The notes below the pieces were generated by a model. It saw only the letters and a program-made list of their open reading frames with translations. It did no database searches and was not told where the DNA came from. A program made the translations under genes and the position numbers. DNA of 6,634 nt from Akkermansiaceae bacterium (GTDB lineage: Bacteria > Verrucomicrobiota > Verrucomicrobiia > Verrucomicrobiales > Akkermansiaceae): contig JALZVA010000175.1 in the NCBI GenBank assembly GCA_023301335.1, forward strand, positions 1-6,634. The letters run 5' to 3'. The number at the start of each line of letters is the position of its first letter. Positions within the stretch are counted from its first letter, which is position 1. Below, in pieces: positions 5,946 through 6,634 of this stretch.

Positions 5946-6443
5946 TCACTCTCCAGATGCTCCACGCTTTCCTAATATACGTGAGACGAGAGGGATGATG
6001 AAGCCTCCTCTTTTGCGCCATGTGGACAATTTGGAAACGCGGCTTTCGTAGAAATTTCGTTTATCGGGATCAGTTTCTTCTTTTACGGTTTTCATCAACA
6101 GTTTTACCGTTTTCTTGGTATCCGAGAATAAGGGCTGAACCTGCTCTTCAAGGATACCAGCAATGAGAGACTTTAGCTCGATATTCGCAGAGTAGAGCGT
6201 AGATCTGCCCCCTGGTAACTCCATCACCGCGTTTACCGTTCTTAAGATTTTTAGACCTTGGCTGCACGAGCCCTTAGAAATTTGAAGCTTTTCCACAAGA
6301 GTATTCATGGAAAGAGGATTGGGTGAGGCATATAAAAGTCCGTAGATTTCCCCCACAGATTTAGGTAAACTAAAGACTTTCACCGCTTCTGAAAAATAAC
6401 GGATAAATTCTGTCTCTAATGGATTAAGGCTGGATTCTTCCAC
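5946..6443 (-). CDS. GbsR/MarR-type winged-helix transcriptional regulator
   Basis: This 165-residue protein fits the GbsR branch of the MarR superfamily. It opens with LNPLETEFIRYFSEAVKVF (6-24), then the characteristic LPKSVGEIYGLLYASPNPLSM (26-46), the HTH with recognition helix SKGSCSQGLKIL (56-67), and a wing around ELPGGRSTLYSA (75-86). A long helical C-terminal region (about 90-143) probably dimerises, followed by a basic hydrophobic tail. Family members bind DNA as dimers; GbsR itself represses glycine-betaine synthesis and uptake genes, but the target here is unknown. The start is GTG at 6443: an in-frame TAA lies six codons upstream and no ATG intervenes. No Shine-Dalgarno is visible. 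A TATACA box stands upstream with a poor -35. The gene follows a membrane-protein gene on the same strand by 71 bases, so the two may be linked. It ends in TGA, with a second TGA eight codons later. Confidence 0.85.
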   Translation of the reverse strand: MEESSLNPLETEFIRYFSEAVKVFSLPKSVGEIYGLLYASPNPLSMNTLVEKLQISKGSCSQGLKILRTVNAVMELPGGRSTLYSANIELKSLIAGILEEQVQPLFSDTKKTVKLLMKTVKEETDPDKRNFYESRVSKLSTWRKRGGFIIPLVSRILGKRGASGE

Positions 6444-6514
6444 GTGTTGTTGATGCGGTTAGTGGTGGATGTATAAAAAATAGAGATACGTGCCTGAAAG
6501 GTGAGAGTAGGTCG

Positions 6515-6634
6515 CTAATGATTCCGATTTCTGAGTAAAACCATGATGGAGACAAGAAAGAAAATGAACAAGAAACTGACCCCCAACCACTGGTATAAGA
6601 GATCCTTGGCGTCACCTTTGGTGAATTTCTTAGG
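6515..6634 (-). CDS. C-terminal end of an unidentified membrane protein (5' truncated by window)
   Basis: The minus-strand frame is open from the window edge (base 6634) to a TAG at 6517-6515, giving 39 residues. A charged segment KKFTKGDAKDLL (2-13) leads into one hydrophobic helix, QWLGVSFLFIFFLVSIMVLL (15-34), and the protein ends in the basic tail RNRNH. By the positive-inside rule that tail should be cytoplasmic. The charged-then-hydrophobic-then-basic layout is typical of a real transmembrane C-terminus, and this frame is better than the overlapping alternative. Too little is present to name the family. It lies 71 bases upstream of the GbsR-like regulator on the same strand, so it may be co-transcribed with it or share its control. 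Confidence 0.6.
   Translation of the reverse strand, partial: PKKFTKGDAKDLLYQWLGVSFLFIFFLVSIMVLLRNRNH

Noticed and set aside
6424..6615. 63-residue minus-strand frame at the right edge
   Set aside because: Its composition is not protein-like (Ser/Pro-rich, no helix pattern), and it overlaps both the regulator start and the better-supported membrane-protein frame ending at 6515.
1..6634. tRNA, rRNA, CRISPR array or insertion sequence
   Set aside because: I saw no cloverleaf, direct-repeat array, transposase or terminal repeats in any gap.

Overview
The window reads like ordinary chromosome from a member of the Verrucomicrobia. This rests on recalled family resemblance and is an inference: a lipoprotein of the thioredoxin-like group whose members carry a YYSASWCPPC-type active site, a GbsR-type regulator, and a long-form PurB. 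Genes are mostly single transcription units separated by hairpin terminators. None of the six visible start codons has a well-placed Shine-Dalgarno sequence.

Layout, left to right. The 3' end of mnmE (tRNA-modifying GTPase, + strand) converges on mscL (mechanosensitive channel, - strand), with one bidirectional terminator between them. A 224-base divergent intergenic region follows, carrying a near-consensus -35 box and an 8-base inverted repeat. Next on the + strand are two thioredoxin-fold proteins, 144 bases apart. The first (1135-1683) is interrupted by an in-frame TGA exactly where the nucleophilic cysteine of a WCPPC motif belongs, and a 6-bp hairpin with an AGUUA loop starts 19 bases after the TGA. 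I read it as a selenocysteine-containing (WUPPC) lipoprotein, not two broken ORFs. The second (1828-2352) is a membrane-anchored paralogue with no cysteine at all. It has its own strong promoter, whose -35 box lies inside the first gene's terminator.

The - strand then holds purB (purine synthesis), aspS (aspartyl-tRNA synthetase, with its own terminator), a GbsR/MarR-type winged-helix regulator (with its own terminator), and the last 39 residues of a membrane protein that runs off the right edge.

mnmE, purB and aspS are housekeeping genes with no obvious functional link to each other. The thioredoxin-like pair is the accessory and most interesting part: a probable Sec-based periplasmic or outer-membrane thiol redox protein beside a redox-dead sister.
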